Assembly: GCA_014268975.2 (NCBI GenBank)
Contig: CP077096.1
Location: 2,393,501-2,457,500 of the forward strand
Source: Pseudomonas wayambapalatensis
GTDB lineage: Bacteria > Pseudomonadota > Gammaproteobacteria > Pseudomonadales > Pseudomonadaceae
Direction: 5' to 3'
Length of the DNA: 64,000 nt
Shown: positions 43,382-52,229 of the stretch, piece after piece
Numbering within the stretch: the stretch's first letter is position 1
How the letters are laid out: every line of letters starts with the position of its first letter
Position numbers and translations under genes: made by a program
Notes under the pieces: model-generated
The model's input: only the letters and a program-made list of their open reading frames with translations
The model's database searches: none
What the model was told of the DNA's origin: nothing

Positions 43382-44567
43382 GGAAACTCCGAACAAGTTG
43401 CTCATCAGCCGAAAATGGGCGGATTGGGGATGCCGAAAAGCCCGATTTTCAGAAGCTGATTATTGGATAACCAATGCAACGCCTTGGTTATCTGCCCTCA
43501 CGGGCGCACCTCTCCCGCAGCAGGCAATAATTGCCGGCGCACCATCCACAGATTCGATAGGGCAAACAGCGTGGTCAGTTGCGCCGTGTTCTTGGCCAAA
43601 CCACGGAAGCGGGTTTTCACATACCCGAATTGACGTTTGATCACTCGGAATGGATGTTCCACCTTCGCTCGCGCCTGCGCTTTGACCTTCTCGATCTTGC
43701 GCCTGGCTTTGTGGAGCACGCTGCGTTTGCTCAAGTGCTTGTAGGTGCTACGACGAGCCGCAATCTGCCAGATCACTGGCCGCCCTTCATGCTCCGGTCG
43801 TTTCTCCACGCCGGTATAACCCGCATCGGCACAGATGACATTTTCGTCGCCATGCAACAGGTGAGCGACCTCCGTTACATCAGCCACATTCGCCGCAGTG
43901 CCGTGGACGTGGTGCATCAGGCCCGACTCGGCATCGGCACCGATATGCGCCTTCATGCCGAAGAAGTACTGGTTACCCTTCTTCGTTTGATGCATCTCAG
44001 GATCACGCTTGCCGTCCTTGTTCTTGGTCGAACTGGGTGCGTGGATGATGGTGGCGTCGACGATGGTGCCCTGGCGCAACGACAGGCCTTTATCTCTCAG
44101 GTAATTGTTGATGGTCTCCAGAATGCCCGACGCCAGTTGGTGCTTCTCCAGCAGGTGCCGGAAATTCATGATCGTCGTGTCTTCGGGGATCGGAGCGCTG
44201 AGCGTCAGTCGCGCAAACTGGCGCATCGAAGTGATCTCGTACAGAGCCTCTTCCATGGCTGGGTCGCTCAGCGAGAACCAGTTCTGCAGCAGGTGAACAC
44301 GCAGCATGGTTTCCAGTGGGTACGGCTTGCGACCACCGCCGGCCTTTGGATAGTGCGGCTCGATCAATGCCACCAAACCGCTCCACGGTACCACCTGTTC
44401 CATCTCGGCCAGGAAACGCTCGCGACGGGTTTGCTTTCGCTTACCGGCGTACTCGAAATCGGAAAAGCTCATCTGACTCATGGAATGGCGGGCTTGTAGA
44501 GGGCAGTTGGACGAAGGGCTATTTCAGCACAGGTCAGATGGCCTGTGCTGACTTGATCGGAGAATCC
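43382..44567 (-). mobile_element. IS5-family insertion sequence
   Basis: About 1186 bp bounded by imperfect inverted repeats GGAAACTCCGAACAAGT (left) and, read inward, GGATTCTCCGATCAAGT (right). The flanking tetranucleotides CTAG and CTAA both fit the YTAR target of IS5 but differ in the last base. One transposase gene fills it. Confidence 0.82.
43498..44481 (-). CDS. IS5-family transposase
   Basis: 327 residues: N-terminal M-S-F-S-D-F-E-Y then the DUF772-type domain (Y-P-L-E-T-M-L-R-V-H-L-L-Q-N-W-F-S-L-S-D near 54-73), and the DDE domain with G-T-I-V-D-A-T-I near 140, I-C-A-D-A-G-Y-T-G near 220 and K-V-E-H-P-F-R-V-I-K-R near 273. Appears intact and probably active. Confidence 0.92.
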   Translation of the reverse strand: MSQMSFSDFEYAGKRKQTRRERFLAEMEQVVPWSGLVALIEPHYPKAGGGRKPYPLETMLRVHLLQNWFSLSDPAMEEALYEITSMRQFARLTLSAPIPEDTTIMNFRHLLEKHQLASGILETINNYLRDKGLSLRQGTIVDATIIHAPSSTKNKDGKRDPEMHQTKKGNQYFFGMKAHIGADAESGLMHHVHGTAANVADVTEVAHLLHGDENVICADAGYTGVEKRPEHEGRPVIWQIAARRSTYKHLSKRSVLHKARRKIEKVKAQARAKVEHPFRVIKRQFGYVKTRFRGLAKNTAQLTTLFALSNLWMVRRQLLPAAGEVRP

Positions 44568-44763
44568 CTAAAAACATCTCAAATAGAGCTGGCCCTGTTC
44601 ACCCTCGAGAATACCGTTTCCGTAAATAATAACTGACGAAAAAATTACCCAAGTGAGTGGAGAGGAATGGATTTCATTAAAGGTGTCAAGTCATCCTGAC
44701 ATCGTGTCTACGTTTCGTGACAAGTGGCCGACGGCTTTGCCAGTTTCTGGAGAAGGGCGTACT

Positions 44764-44782
44764 ATTTGCGACAAATTTGGTC
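44764..44782. promoter_or_regulatory. Dyad in the rrf2 promoter, candidate autoregulatory site
   Basis: ATTTG-CGA-CAAAT is an exact inverted repeat, overlapped by the near-palindrome GACAAATTTGGTC. It ends about 10 bp before the start codon of the Rrf2 gene and overlaps its leader. Confidence 0.4.
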
Positions 44783-44792
44783 GGAGATTGAT

Positions 44793-45335
44793 ATGTCGTT
44801 ATACAGCGCGGGCGTCGAGTACGGCATTCACTGCCTGCTGTTTCTCATCGACGAGCGCGGCGACAGCCGCGAGTCCAGCGTGCGCGATCTCGCCGAACTG
44901 CAAGGGGTGCCGCAGGAATACCTGGCCAAGGTCTTCACCAAACTGGCGCGTGCCGGGCTGGTGGCGGCCACCGAAGGCGTGCGCGGCGGTTTTCGCCTGG
45001 CCCGGCCTTCGGATGAAATCACCGTGCTGGATATCGTCAATGCCATCGATGGGCCGAAGAAGATCTTCGATTGCCGCGAGATCCGCGAGCGCTGCTCGCT
45101 GTTCGACGGCACGGCGCCAGGATGGGCAACCGAGGGCACCTGTGCCATCCATGCGGTGATGCTCAGCGCGCAGAAACGCATGGAAGAGGCACTGGCCCAG
45201 CAGACCATCCTCGACCTGGCGCGGCGTTTCGGGCGCAAGGCGCCGGCCGAGTTCGGGCAGAAGGTCAACGACTGGATGAGCGAGCGGCGCGATGGCAAGG
45301 GTGGGGCGGCGGAAATCGCGCTCAAGCAGCTCTAG
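44793..45335 (+). CDS. Rrf2-family transcriptional regulator with three cysteines
   Basis: 180 residues: Rrf2 winged helix (S-V-R-D-L-A-E-L-Q-G-V-P-Q-E-Y-L-A-K near 29-46, wing G-V-R-G-G-F-R-L near 62-69). Three cysteines follow, Cys94, Cys101 and Cys117, in the region where IscR/NsrR hold an Fe-S cluster, but with wider spacing. Start at 44793 with GGAG 6 nt upstream. It lies just outside the IS5 end, and no obvious target gene is coupled to it. Confidence 0.86.
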   Translation: MSLYSAGVEYGIHCLLFLIDERGDSRESSVRDLAELQGVPQEYLAKVFTKLARAGLVAATEGVRGGFRLARPSDEITVLDIVNAIDGPKKIFDCREIRERCSLFDGTAPGWATEGTCAIHAVMLSAQKRMEEALAQQTILDLARRFGRKAPAEFGQKVNDWMSERRDGKGGAAEIALKQL

Positions 45336-45670
45336 TCGGTGGCGCTTCCGTAAAACACTGCCAGCCAGACTGTCGTCGCATCGGCTTGCGTCCACTCTAC
45401 GCGGTGCCTGCAATGTGGCGGGATATCCAGGTGGTCGCCCGCCTTTAGTATGCGTGTTTCGCTCTCGTGCTCCAGGCGTAACCCGGCGCTGCCGCTGAGT
45501 ACCACCACCCACTCGCCTTCGGCCTGGTCGTACCAGAAACCGGGCGGGCTGCATTGGCCGCTGGAGACGATGCGCTCGATGCGCAGTCCCGGGCGGCGCA
45601 GCAGCTCGTCGAATTGCTCGGCTGTTGCAGGGTCGAGCGGGGGCAGGGGGCTGAACAGGTTGTCGGGCAT
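45332..45670 (-). CDS. Cupin-domain protein
   Basis: 112 residues starting at M-P-D-N-L-F-S. A single cupin barrel: G-E-W-V-V-V-L-S-G-S-A-G-L-R near 49-62 and H-L-D-I-P-P-H-C-R-H-R-V-E-W near 77-90, which supply possible metal-binding histidines. Convergent with rrf2 (4-bp overlap of ends) and divergent from a LysR gene. Enzyme or sensor role unknown. Confidence 0.8.
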   Translation of the reverse strand: MPDNLFSPLPPLDPATAEQFDELLRRPGLRIERIVSSGQCSPPGFWYDQAEGEWVVVLSGSAGLRLEHESETRILKAGDHLDIPPHCRHRVEWTQADATTVWLAVFYGSATD

Positions 45671-45743
45671 GGACGTTTGCCTTTCTTGATTCCGGACTGT
45701 GATTGTAGGAAGGTTCCGGGATTTTCTGCACGGAACCACGCCA

Positions 45744-46643
45744 ATGGACAAGCTGCTAGCCATCAAGATGTTCATGGCGACTGTTGAGGCTCAGGGCTTT
45801 TCCGCTGCCGGCCGAAGGCTCGGGGTCGCGACCTCGTCGGTGACGCGTCTGGTCGATGCGTTGGAAAGCGAGCTGGGTACCAGCCTGCTCAACCGCTCGA
45901 CCCGGCAGGTCAGCCTGACCGAGGCGGGCGTCGGCTACTATCAGCGCGCCCGCGCTATCGTCGCGGCCCTGGCCGAGGCCGATGCCAGCGTCGCTGATCG
46001 TGGACAGGAGCCGGTGGGCGTGCTCCGCCTGTGCCTGCCTGTGGAGTTCGGGCGGCGGATGATCGCGCCACACCTGGGGCGCTTCATGGCCCGCTACCCC
46101 GCGCTGGAGCTGGATATCGACCTGAGCGATCGCTTCGACGATTTGCTCGACGGGCGCTATGACCTGTCCATTCGCCTGGGTGATCCGGCGCCGAGCGACG
46201 AGCTGGTCAGCCGTACCCTGGGCACTTTCGAGCGCTGGCTGGTGGCCAGCCCGGACTACCTGGCCAGCCATCCTGCGCTCGAGCACCCCGCGCAACTGAG
46301 CGAGCATGCCTGCTTGCGCTTTCGCTATGGTGGCCTGGGGCGACCGTGGCAACTGCGCCAAGGTGATGAGCTGATCGAGGTGGATGTGACCGGGCCCTTG
46401 CGCTGCGCCAACTCCGATTTACTGCGCGAGGCGGCGGTGGCGGGCAGTGGTGTCAGCCTGCTGGCTGACTGGTTGGTACGGGACGATGTTACTGCCGGGC
46501 GTCTGGTGCGGTTGTTCCCGGGCTGGCAGGTCAATCCGATCGCTGCCAGTGGCAATATCAACGCCTTGTATCTGCCCAACCATCGTTGGTCGCGGCGGGT
46601 AACGGCTTTCATCGAGTTCTGCGAGTCGTTGCTCAGGCCTTGA
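45744..46643 (+). CDS. LysR-family transcriptional regulator
   Basis: 299 residues starting M-D-K-L-L-A-I-K-M-F-M-A-T-V-E, with the winged helix (A-G-R-R-L-G-V-A-T-S-S-V-T-R near 22-35) and the LysR effector domain from about 90. The CRG/'D-x-x-A'-type sequence pattern is common in P. putida regulators of efflux or redox enzymes. The MFS exporter follows 113 bp later on the same strand and is a likely target; the divergent cupin gene is another. Confidence 0.88.
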   Translation: MDKLLAIKMFMATVEAQGFSAAGRRLGVATSSVTRLVDALESELGTSLLNRSTRQVSLTEAGVGYYQRARAIVAALAEADASVADRGQEPVGVLRLCLPVEFGRRMIAPHLGRFMARYPALELDIDLSDRFDDLLDGRYDLSIRLGDPAPSDELVSRTLGTFERWLVASPDYLASHPALEHPAQLSEHACLRFRYGGLGRPWQLRQGDELIEVDVTGPLRCANSDLLREAAVAGSGVSLLADWLVRDDVTAGRLVRLFPGWQVNPIAASGNINALYLPNHRWSRRVTAFIEFCESLLRP

Positions 46644-46756
46644 GCGTAGTGGCGTTGCGCCTGGCGCAACGGCGCTTTGCGCTGTGGCCCGATTCCCTCG
46701 GCAGGCCCTGGCCGCTAAGGTGCGTGGCATGTCTTGCCATGTGTGAAGAATCTGAA

Positions 46757-47956
46757 ATGACTGCTTCTTTAGCGACATCCTCTACATCCGGCACATCACT
46801 GAGCCGAGGTCTGGTGACGCTGCTGGCGTTCTGCTGTGGTGCCATCGTTGCCAACATCTACTACGCCCAACCCATCGTCGGCCTGATTGCGCCTGACCTT
46901 GGGCTGTCCACCGAGCGTGCCAGCCTGATCGTCTCGCTTACCCAGCTGGGTTACGCCCTGGGCCTGCTGTTGCTGGTGCCGTTGGCCGACCTGGTGGAGA
47001 ACCGCCGGCTGATGATCGCCACGGCTGTGCTGTCTTGCGCCAGCCTGCTCCTGGCGGGCAGCAGCGGGCATGGCCAAGGTGAGCTGTTTCTCGGTTATGC
47101 CTTGCTGATCGGCTTCAGTTCGGTGGCGGTGCAGATGCTGATCCCACTGGCTGCGCATCTGTCGCCGGAGCAACAGCGTGGCCGGGTGGTGGGCAACATC
47201 ATGGGTGGCCTGCTATTGGGCATCCTGCTGGCACGGCCCTTGTCGAGCCTGGTGGCCGATCACTTCGGCTGGCGTGCCGTGTTCCTGGGGGCGGCGGTGC
47301 TGATGGCGGCAATCGTCGTGCTGCTGGCCGTGACCCTGCCGCGGCGTGTGCCGGAGCACAAGGCCAGCTACGTCGAGTTGATGGCCTCGCTGGGCGGGCT
47401 GCTTCGGCGCTACCCGTTGCTGCGCCAGCGTTCGCTGTATCAGGGCCTGATGTTTGCGACGTTCAGCCTGTACTGGACCGCCGTGCCCTTGGCGCTGGCG
47501 ACCGAACATGGCCTGTCGCAGAGCCAGATCGCGTTGTTCGCGCTGGTGGGCGCGGTGGGCGCGATTGCTGCACCGATTGCCGGTCGCCTTGCCGATGCCG
47601 GGCATGCGCGCCAGGCGTCGTTGCTGGCCTTGGTGCTGGCGCCATTGTCGCTGCTGTTCGGATTGAGTGCGCCGGGCTACAGCGTGATCGGCCTGGGGTT
47701 GACCGGGGTGCTGCTGGACTTCGCCGTGCAGATGAACATGGTGATCGGCCAGCGTGAGGTGTACGCGCTGGACCCGGCCAGCCGTGGGCGGCTCAATGCC
47801 GTGTACATGACCAGTATCTTCATCGGCGGTGCGCTGGGGGCGGCGGTGGCCAGCGCCTTGTATGCGGGTTATGGCTGGAATGGCGTGGCGCTGGTGGGCG
47901 CGGTATTGCCGGGGCTGGCGCTGGTGATCTTCCTGATGGTTGCGCGACGGGCTTGA
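46757..47956 (+). CDS. MFS transporter
   Basis: 399 residues with 12 predicted spans. Y-Y-A-Q-P-I-V-G-L-I near 33-42 and P-L-A-D-L-V-E-N-R-R near 77-86 are typical of YgaY-like/drug efflux MFS proteins; P-I-A-G-R-L-A-D-A-G marks the second half. Start set at M-T-A-S-L-A (46757). Probably exports a toxic or aromatic compound. Confidence 0.87.
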   Translation: MTASLATSSTSGTSLSRGLVTLLAFCCGAIVANIYYAQPIVGLIAPDLGLSTERASLIVSLTQLGYALGLLLLVPLADLVENRRLMIATAVLSCASLLLAGSSGHGQGELFLGYALLIGFSSVAVQMLIPLAAHLSPEQQRGRVVGNIMGGLLLGILLARPLSSLVADHFGWRAVFLGAAVLMAAIVVLLAVTLPRRVPEHKASYVELMASLGGLLRRYPLLRQRSLYQGLMFATFSLYWTAVPLALATEHGLSQSQIALFALVGAVGAIAAPIAGRLADAGHARQASLLALVLAPLSLLFGLSAPGYSVIGLGLTGVLLDFAVQMNMVIGQREVYALDPASRGRLNAVYMTSIFIGGALGAAVASALYAGYGWNGVALVGAVLPGLALVIFLMVARRA

Positions 47957-48020
47957 ACCACCCTTCGGTAGCCGCCGGCCAAGTCGCAGTGGCGAACCGC
48001 CGCTCCTGTCGAGGAGCAGG

Positions 48021-48680
48021 TTACGCCTGCATCTCTTTGATCAACGCCCACAGCCGTGGGTCGTTGTAATCCTCGATCACCAGTTGCGCGCCGGCCTGCA
48101 GCAGGCGCTCGGCTGGTTGGGTGGTGGCCAGGGCCACGGTGAAGATCCCGGCGTCGACCGCCGCCTTCACGCCGGGCAGCGAGTCCTCGAAGGCCAGTGC
48201 CTGCTCGGCCTTGGCTTCCAGGCGCTGGAGGCCGGTGAGGTAGGGCAAGGGGTCGGGCTTGGGCCGGGCCAGCTCGTCGGCCACCAGCACATGCTCGAAG
48301 CGCTTGCCCAGGCCCATAGCCCCTAGCATGTGCTCGGCATTCAGCCGTGGGGCATTGGTCACCACGCACATGCCGATGCCGTGGCGCTCGGCGTGGTCCA
48401 GCAGGCGCAGCAGGCCCGGCATCGGCTCGAGCGTGGGCGACATGTCGCGGAACAACGCCTCCTTGCGGTCGGCCAGAGCCTTGCACTCAGCTGCATCGGC
48501 CTGGGGGAACAGCTCCTTGAACAGCAAACCGTTGGAACGCCCGCTGACCTGGGCGTTGAATTGCTCCTGGGTCAGTTCGCTGCCGTCGTACTCGTGCAGC
48601 AGCTTGCGAAATGCCTGCAGGTGGAGGGTGTCGGTGTCGGTGAGGGTCCCATCGAGGTCGAACAGCAGGGCGGTCAGCAT
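48021..48680 (-). CDS. HAD-family phosphatase (beta-phosphoglucomutase/phosphoglycolate phosphatase-like)
   Basis: 219 residues: motif I D8-L-D10-G-T-L-T, cap domain, motif II V-V-T-N-A-P near 106, motif III K-P-D-P near 141 and motif IV F-E-D-S-L-P-G-V near 163-170. Subfamily IA HAD hydrolase acting on a small phospho-compound. Same strand as the operon upstream, 81 bp after the histidine kinase stop. Confidence 0.88.
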   Translation of the reverse strand: MLTALLFDLDGTLTDTDTLHLQAFRKLLHEYDGSELTQEQFNAQVSGRSNGLLFKELFPQADAAECKALADRKEALFRDMSPTLEPMPGLLRLLDHAERHGIGMCVVTNAPRLNAEHMLGAMGLGKRFEHVLVADELARPKPDPLPYLTGLQRLEAKAEQALAFEDSLPGVKAAVDAGIFTVALATTQPAERLLQAGAQLVIEDYNDPRLWALIKEMQA

Positions 48681-48761
48681 CGGGCATCCTGGCAGTGAAG
48701 AAACAATTCAGCAGCAGCCATCATACCTGTATTGATCGATGACCGGTCAAGGGCCTCGACA

Positions 48762-50123
48762 TCACGCCATGGGCAGTCGCAAGGTGGCTGCCAGCCCTTT
48801 GTGCGGTCGATTTTTCAGTCGCACCTGGCCCCCAAGGCGATCGATGATAGTCGCCACTATCGAAAGACCCAGACCTGCACCGTTCGTGGTGTTACGACTG
48901 TAGAACCGTTCGAATACACGGGAAAGACTCGCTTCATCGATACCCGGGCCTTCATCCTCGACCACTAATTCGAAGGCGTTGTCCAGGCGCTTGAGTGACA
49001 CGATGATGCGGCCTGCCGGCGGTGAATGCTCTACCGCGTTGGACACCAGGTTCTGCAGGGCGATGCCCAGCGCGCCAGCATCGATCACCAAGTGATGGTC
49101 GCCTTCGTCGATCTCCAGGGAGGGCTCCAGCCCCCGGTCCAGTATCCATGGGGTCAGATCGGCCAGTGTGTCGGCGACCACTTCGGCCAGGTCGACGCGG
49201 GTAGTCGCACGCTGACCCAGCCGGGGCTCGACGCGGGCCAGTGTCAGCAGCTGATTGACCACTCGCGTCAACCGATCGACCCCGCCCATGAGAAAGCCCA
49301 GCGCTTTTTGCCGCTCGCTATCGTTACTGGCAGCCAAGGCGTTCTGTGCATGCAGGCGCAGGACCGCCAGCGGCGTGCGCATTTCGTGGGCGGCATCGGC
49401 GATGAACCGATGCTCGCGCCGTAGCAGGTCCTTGATCTGGGCCAGCAAGCGGTTGATGGCGGCCTGCATGGGCTCAAGCTCCGAGGGCAGGGGCACCAGT
49501 TGCAGAGGCTCCAGCGAGTCGGCGTGACGCCCGCGTATGACATTGGCCATGTTCTGGAGCGGTCCAAGTCCCCAGCCAATGGCGGCCCAGACCAGCAATG
49601 CCAATGCCAGGCTGCCGAGTAGAAAAGGCAGCAAGGTGTGACGCACGATGCGGTCGATCAGGTCGTAACGTACGTCGTCACGCTCGCCTACCCAGATCAC
49701 CCAGTGTTTCTCCGGCACCGGTAACACGAAACCACGCCACTGTTCGCCAGCGGAGGTGAAATCGTAGAAGCCCGCCGCAGTTGGAGGAGGCATGGTCGGT
49801 GCGCTGGGGGTATGCACCAGCAGGCCTGCCCCCTCCTGCCACACCTGGAAAGCCAGTTTGCTTTCATACGGGTGCCCGACCTGATGCCGTCCTGCCTTGC
49901 TCAGAGCCTCGTTGAAGGCCTGATACAGCACTTCCCGTGAGCCTTCCTGCACCGGCATGTTCATGACGCCCTGTAGCAGGCGAGCATTCTGGGCGAGGTG
50001 GGCGTCATAGACTTCGTTAATCTCGCGGCGGCTGTCGTGATAGTTGTAGAGCGCCAGCAGGCCGGTGCCCAGTAGCAGCAACAGCATCACCCGCCAGAGT
50101 GTGCGTTGGCGTAGCGAAGTCAT
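48762..50123 (-). CDS. Sensor histidine kinase of the lipid-type operon
   Basis: 453 residues: span at about 11-29, periplasmic loop of about 130 residues, second span about 165-187, HAMP, HisKA with His near 246 in A-D-A-A-H-E-M-R-T-P-L, and HATPase with D-E-G-P-G-I-D and G-A-G-L-G-L-S. QseC/PmrB-like layout. Start overlaps the response regulator stop (ATGA). Last gene of the seven-gene run. Confidence 0.92.
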   Translation of the reverse strand: MTSLRQRTLWRVMLLLLLGTGLLALYNYHDSRREINEVYDAHLAQNARLLQGVMNMPVQEGSREVLYQAFNEALSKAGRHQVGHPYESKLAFQVWQEGAGLLVHTPSAPTMPPPTAAGFYDFTSAGEQWRGFVLPVPEKHWVIWVGERDDVRYDLIDRIVRHTLLPFLLGSLALALLVWAAIGWGLGPLQNMANVIRGRHADSLEPLQLVPLPSELEPMQAAINRLLAQIKDLLRREHRFIADAAHEMRTPLAVLRLHAQNALAASNDSERQKALGFLMGGVDRLTRVVNQLLTLARVEPRLGQRATTRVDLAEVVADTLADLTPWILDRGLEPSLEIDEGDHHLVIDAGALGIALQNLVSNAVEHSPPAGRIIVSLKRLDNAFELVVEDEGPGIDEASLSRVFERFYSRNTTNGAGLGLSIVATIIDRLGGQVRLKNRPHKGLAATLRLPMA

Positions 50124-50782
50124 GCCTTCGCCTCGACCAGGTAGCCGATCCCGCGCACCGTCCGAATCAGACCGTTGAACAGCTTCTTGCGCAGGTGGTA
50201 GATATTGACCTCCAGGGTATTGCTCTCGGGCTCTTCGTCCCAGCCATACAGTAGCTGGGTCAGGCGTTCACGGGTGAAGACCCTGCCCGGTTGCGCCAAC
50301 AGTTCGTGCAGCAGCAGGTATTCCTTGGGGGTCAGCACCACCTCGTTACCTTTGTAGTGCACTTGCTGGGTGGCCGGATCGAGGCTGACGCCTGCATGCT
50401 CGATCAACAGCTTGGCGCGCCCGGCGCTGCGCCGCAGCAAGGCGCGCAAGCGCGCCTTGAGCTCGTTGAGGTCGAAAGGCTTGACCAGGTAATCGTCAGC
50501 GCCGGCATCGAGGCCGGAGATACGGTCGTCCAGTGCATCCCGTGCCGTGAGGATCAGCACCGGCAGGCTTTCGCCACCGGCGCGTACCCGTCGCAACAGT
50601 TCCAGGCCATCCATGCGAGGCAGACCAAGATCCAGAATCACCAGGTCGAAGCTCTCATGTTGCAGCGCATGCAAGCCACTGACACCGTCACGAAGCCAGT
50701 CCAGGGTGTAGCCCTCCTGGCGCAAACCGTCACAGATCCCTTCACCCAGTGCAATTTCGTCTTCAACCAGCAGCAGCCGCAT
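50120..50782 (-). CDS. OmpR-family response regulator
   Basis: 220 residues: receiver with D-E acidic pocket near 8-9, phospho-acceptor Asp51 in V-I-L-D-L-G-L-P, then the OmpR winged helix (L-T-P-K-E-Y-L-L-L-H-E-L-L near 150-162). QseB/PmrA/TctD type. Such proteins bind direct repeats spaced about 11 bp; one lies upstream of the first gene of this operon. Coupled to the kinase gene. Confidence 0.93.
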   Translation of the reverse strand: MRLLLVEDEIALGEGICDGLRQEGYTLDWLRDGVSGLHALQHESFDLVILDLGLPRMDGLELLRRVRAGGESLPVLILTARDALDDRISGLDAGADDYLVKPFDLNELKARLRALLRRSAGRAKLLIEHAGVSLDPATQQVHYKGNEVVLTPKEYLLLHELLAQPGRVFTRERLTQLLYGWDEEPESNTLEVNIYHLRKKLFNGLIRTVRGIGYLVEAKA

Positions 50783-50784
50783 GC

Positions 50785-51426
50785 TCAGTCCTGTTTGTCC
50801 TTGATCATTTTCATTAAAGCATCGATATCGCCGCGCCGACCTTGGTCAGCCAACTCACGTCCTGGTCGCGGTGGGGCTTGCAAGGCTTTGTGCAGGGCTT
50901 GAGTGGCTTCAGGATAACGCTTCTGCCGGTAGAGGTGATCGGCCCAGAAGTAGTTGCTGTCGATCCCGTTGGGGTTGATCTGCAGGGCTTGGCGCAGCAA
51001 GGCGTCTGCCTTGTCGGAATCGCCGAACCCGATCGGCCAGCCAGGCACTTGGTCGTATAGCGTGCCGAGACTGGTGTAGGCCGAACCCTGCAAGGCGTTG
51101 GGGTCCAGTTTCATGGCTTGTTCCAGGCTGGCCTTCGCCGCCTTGACCTTGCTCAATGCGCCAAGGCCACCTGTAGCCCCGGCCCAGCTGCTGTTGATGA
51201 TGCCTTGCCAGATCAAGGGTTCAGGGGTGCCGGGGTACTGATGCACGAACGTGGCGGCATCGCCAGCCAGCTTTTCAAGCGCGTCGGCGCGTTTTTCCTT
51301 GGGCAGTTGATACTGGATCTGCGCCCAGCGCTGCTGCAGGCTGCTCAGGTGTTCGGAGCCGGCTTGGTCCAATGCCCAGGTCAAAGGTGTGAATGCCAGC
51401 AAGCTGGCGACGAACAGGCGCTTCAT
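50785..51426 (-). CDS. Exported TPR-repeat protein
   Basis: 213 residues with a signal peptide (M-K-R-L-F-V-A-S-L-L-A-F-T-P-L-T-W-A, cleavage near residue 18) and at least three TPR-like helical repeats in the rest (A-L-S-K-V-K-A-A-K-A-S-L-E-Q-A-M; A-D-A-L-L-R-Q-A-L-Q-I-N-P-N-G; A-T-Q-A-L-H-K-A-L). Periplasmic scaffold, possibly touching the kinase's periplasmic domain. Overlaps the SDR gene by 4 bp and precedes the regulator by 2 bp. Confidence 0.8.
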   Translation of the reverse strand: MKRLFVASLLAFTPLTWALDQAGSEHLSSLQQRWAQIQYQLPKEKRADALEKLAGDAATFVHQYPGTPEPLIWQGIINSSWAGATGGLGALSKVKAAKASLEQAMKLDPNALQGSAYTSLGTLYDQVPGWPIGFGDSDKADALLRQALQINPNGIDSNYFWADHLYRQKRYPEATQALHKALQAPPRPGRELADQGRRGDIDALMKMIKDKQD

Positions 51427-52229
51427 TTGATTGACTCCTTGGAGTGGTTACCGATATAGCGGCGAATGACGGGCAGTTGTTTGCGTAGCGCCCGATCGAC
51501 GATGCCTGGCAGCATGCTGTTGATTCGCACGAAGAGTTTTTCCGGCCAGCCCAGGTATACCTCGCTGCGCTCGGACTCCACGGCCTCGAGCACAGCGCGC
51601 GCGACATCTGCCGGGTCGTCCATGCCGACCTTCAGCGCCTGGTTGAGCGCGGTCGCGGCGCTGCTGTTCATGGCGGTATGAGTTGCCCGTGGGGCGGCGT
51701 ACAGGACGTTGACCGTGGTGTCGGCCAGCTCACGGCGTAACGCCTCCGAGAACCCGCGCAAGGCGAACTTGCTGGCGCAGTAGGTGGCGTAGCCCGGATA
51801 GCCGATCGACCCATAGGTTGAGCCGACGTTGACCACCAGCGCCTTGGGCTGAGCACGCAGCAGTGGCAGGCAGGCACGTGTCAGTTGCAGCGGCGCCTTC
51901 AGATTGATGTCCAGCAGTTCGTCGAGCGCCTGCTCGTCCAGCTGATCGAGCAGGGCGAAGCTGTTCACGCCAGCGGCGTTGATCAGCACGTTGACGTGGC
52001 CCCTCTCGCGGGCGCGGGCGACCACCTGTTCTCGCCCCTCTCGTGTGCGCAGGTCGGCGGCTTGCCAGTACAGACGGTCCGGGTATCGGTTCATCAGGCT
52101 GGCCAGCTTGCCCATGTGTCGGCTGACGGCCAGCACCTGGGCACCGGCAGCGCACAACTGCTCGGCCAGCTCCAGGCCAATGCCGCCACTGGCGCCGGTA
52201 AGGATCACGACAGATTCAGGCAAACGCAT
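51423..52229 (-). CDS. Short-chain dehydrogenase/reductase
   Basis: 268 residues, classical SDR: nucleotide motif T-G-A-S-G-G-I-G at 12-19, N-A-A-G near 86, catalytic Ser near 138 and Y-A-T-Y-C-A-S-K near 148-155. Resembles acyl or aldehyde-reducing SDRs with a C-terminal hydrophobic tail. Reading-frame overlap with the diiron enzyme gene indicates tight coupling. Proposed to reduce or oxidise the product of that enzyme. Confidence 0.9.
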   Translation of the reverse strand: MRLPESVVILTGASGGIGLELAEQLCAAGAQVLAVSRHMGKLASLMNRYPDRLYWQAADLRTREGREQVVARARERGHVNVLINAAGVNSFALLDQLDEQALDELLDINLKAPLQLTRACLPLLRAQPKALVVNVGSTYGSIGYPGYATYCASKFALRGFSEALRRELADTTVNVLYAAPRATHTAMNSSAATALNQALKVGMDDPADVARAVLEAVESERSEVYLGWPEKLFVRINSMLPGIVDRALRKQLPVIRRYIGNHSKESIK

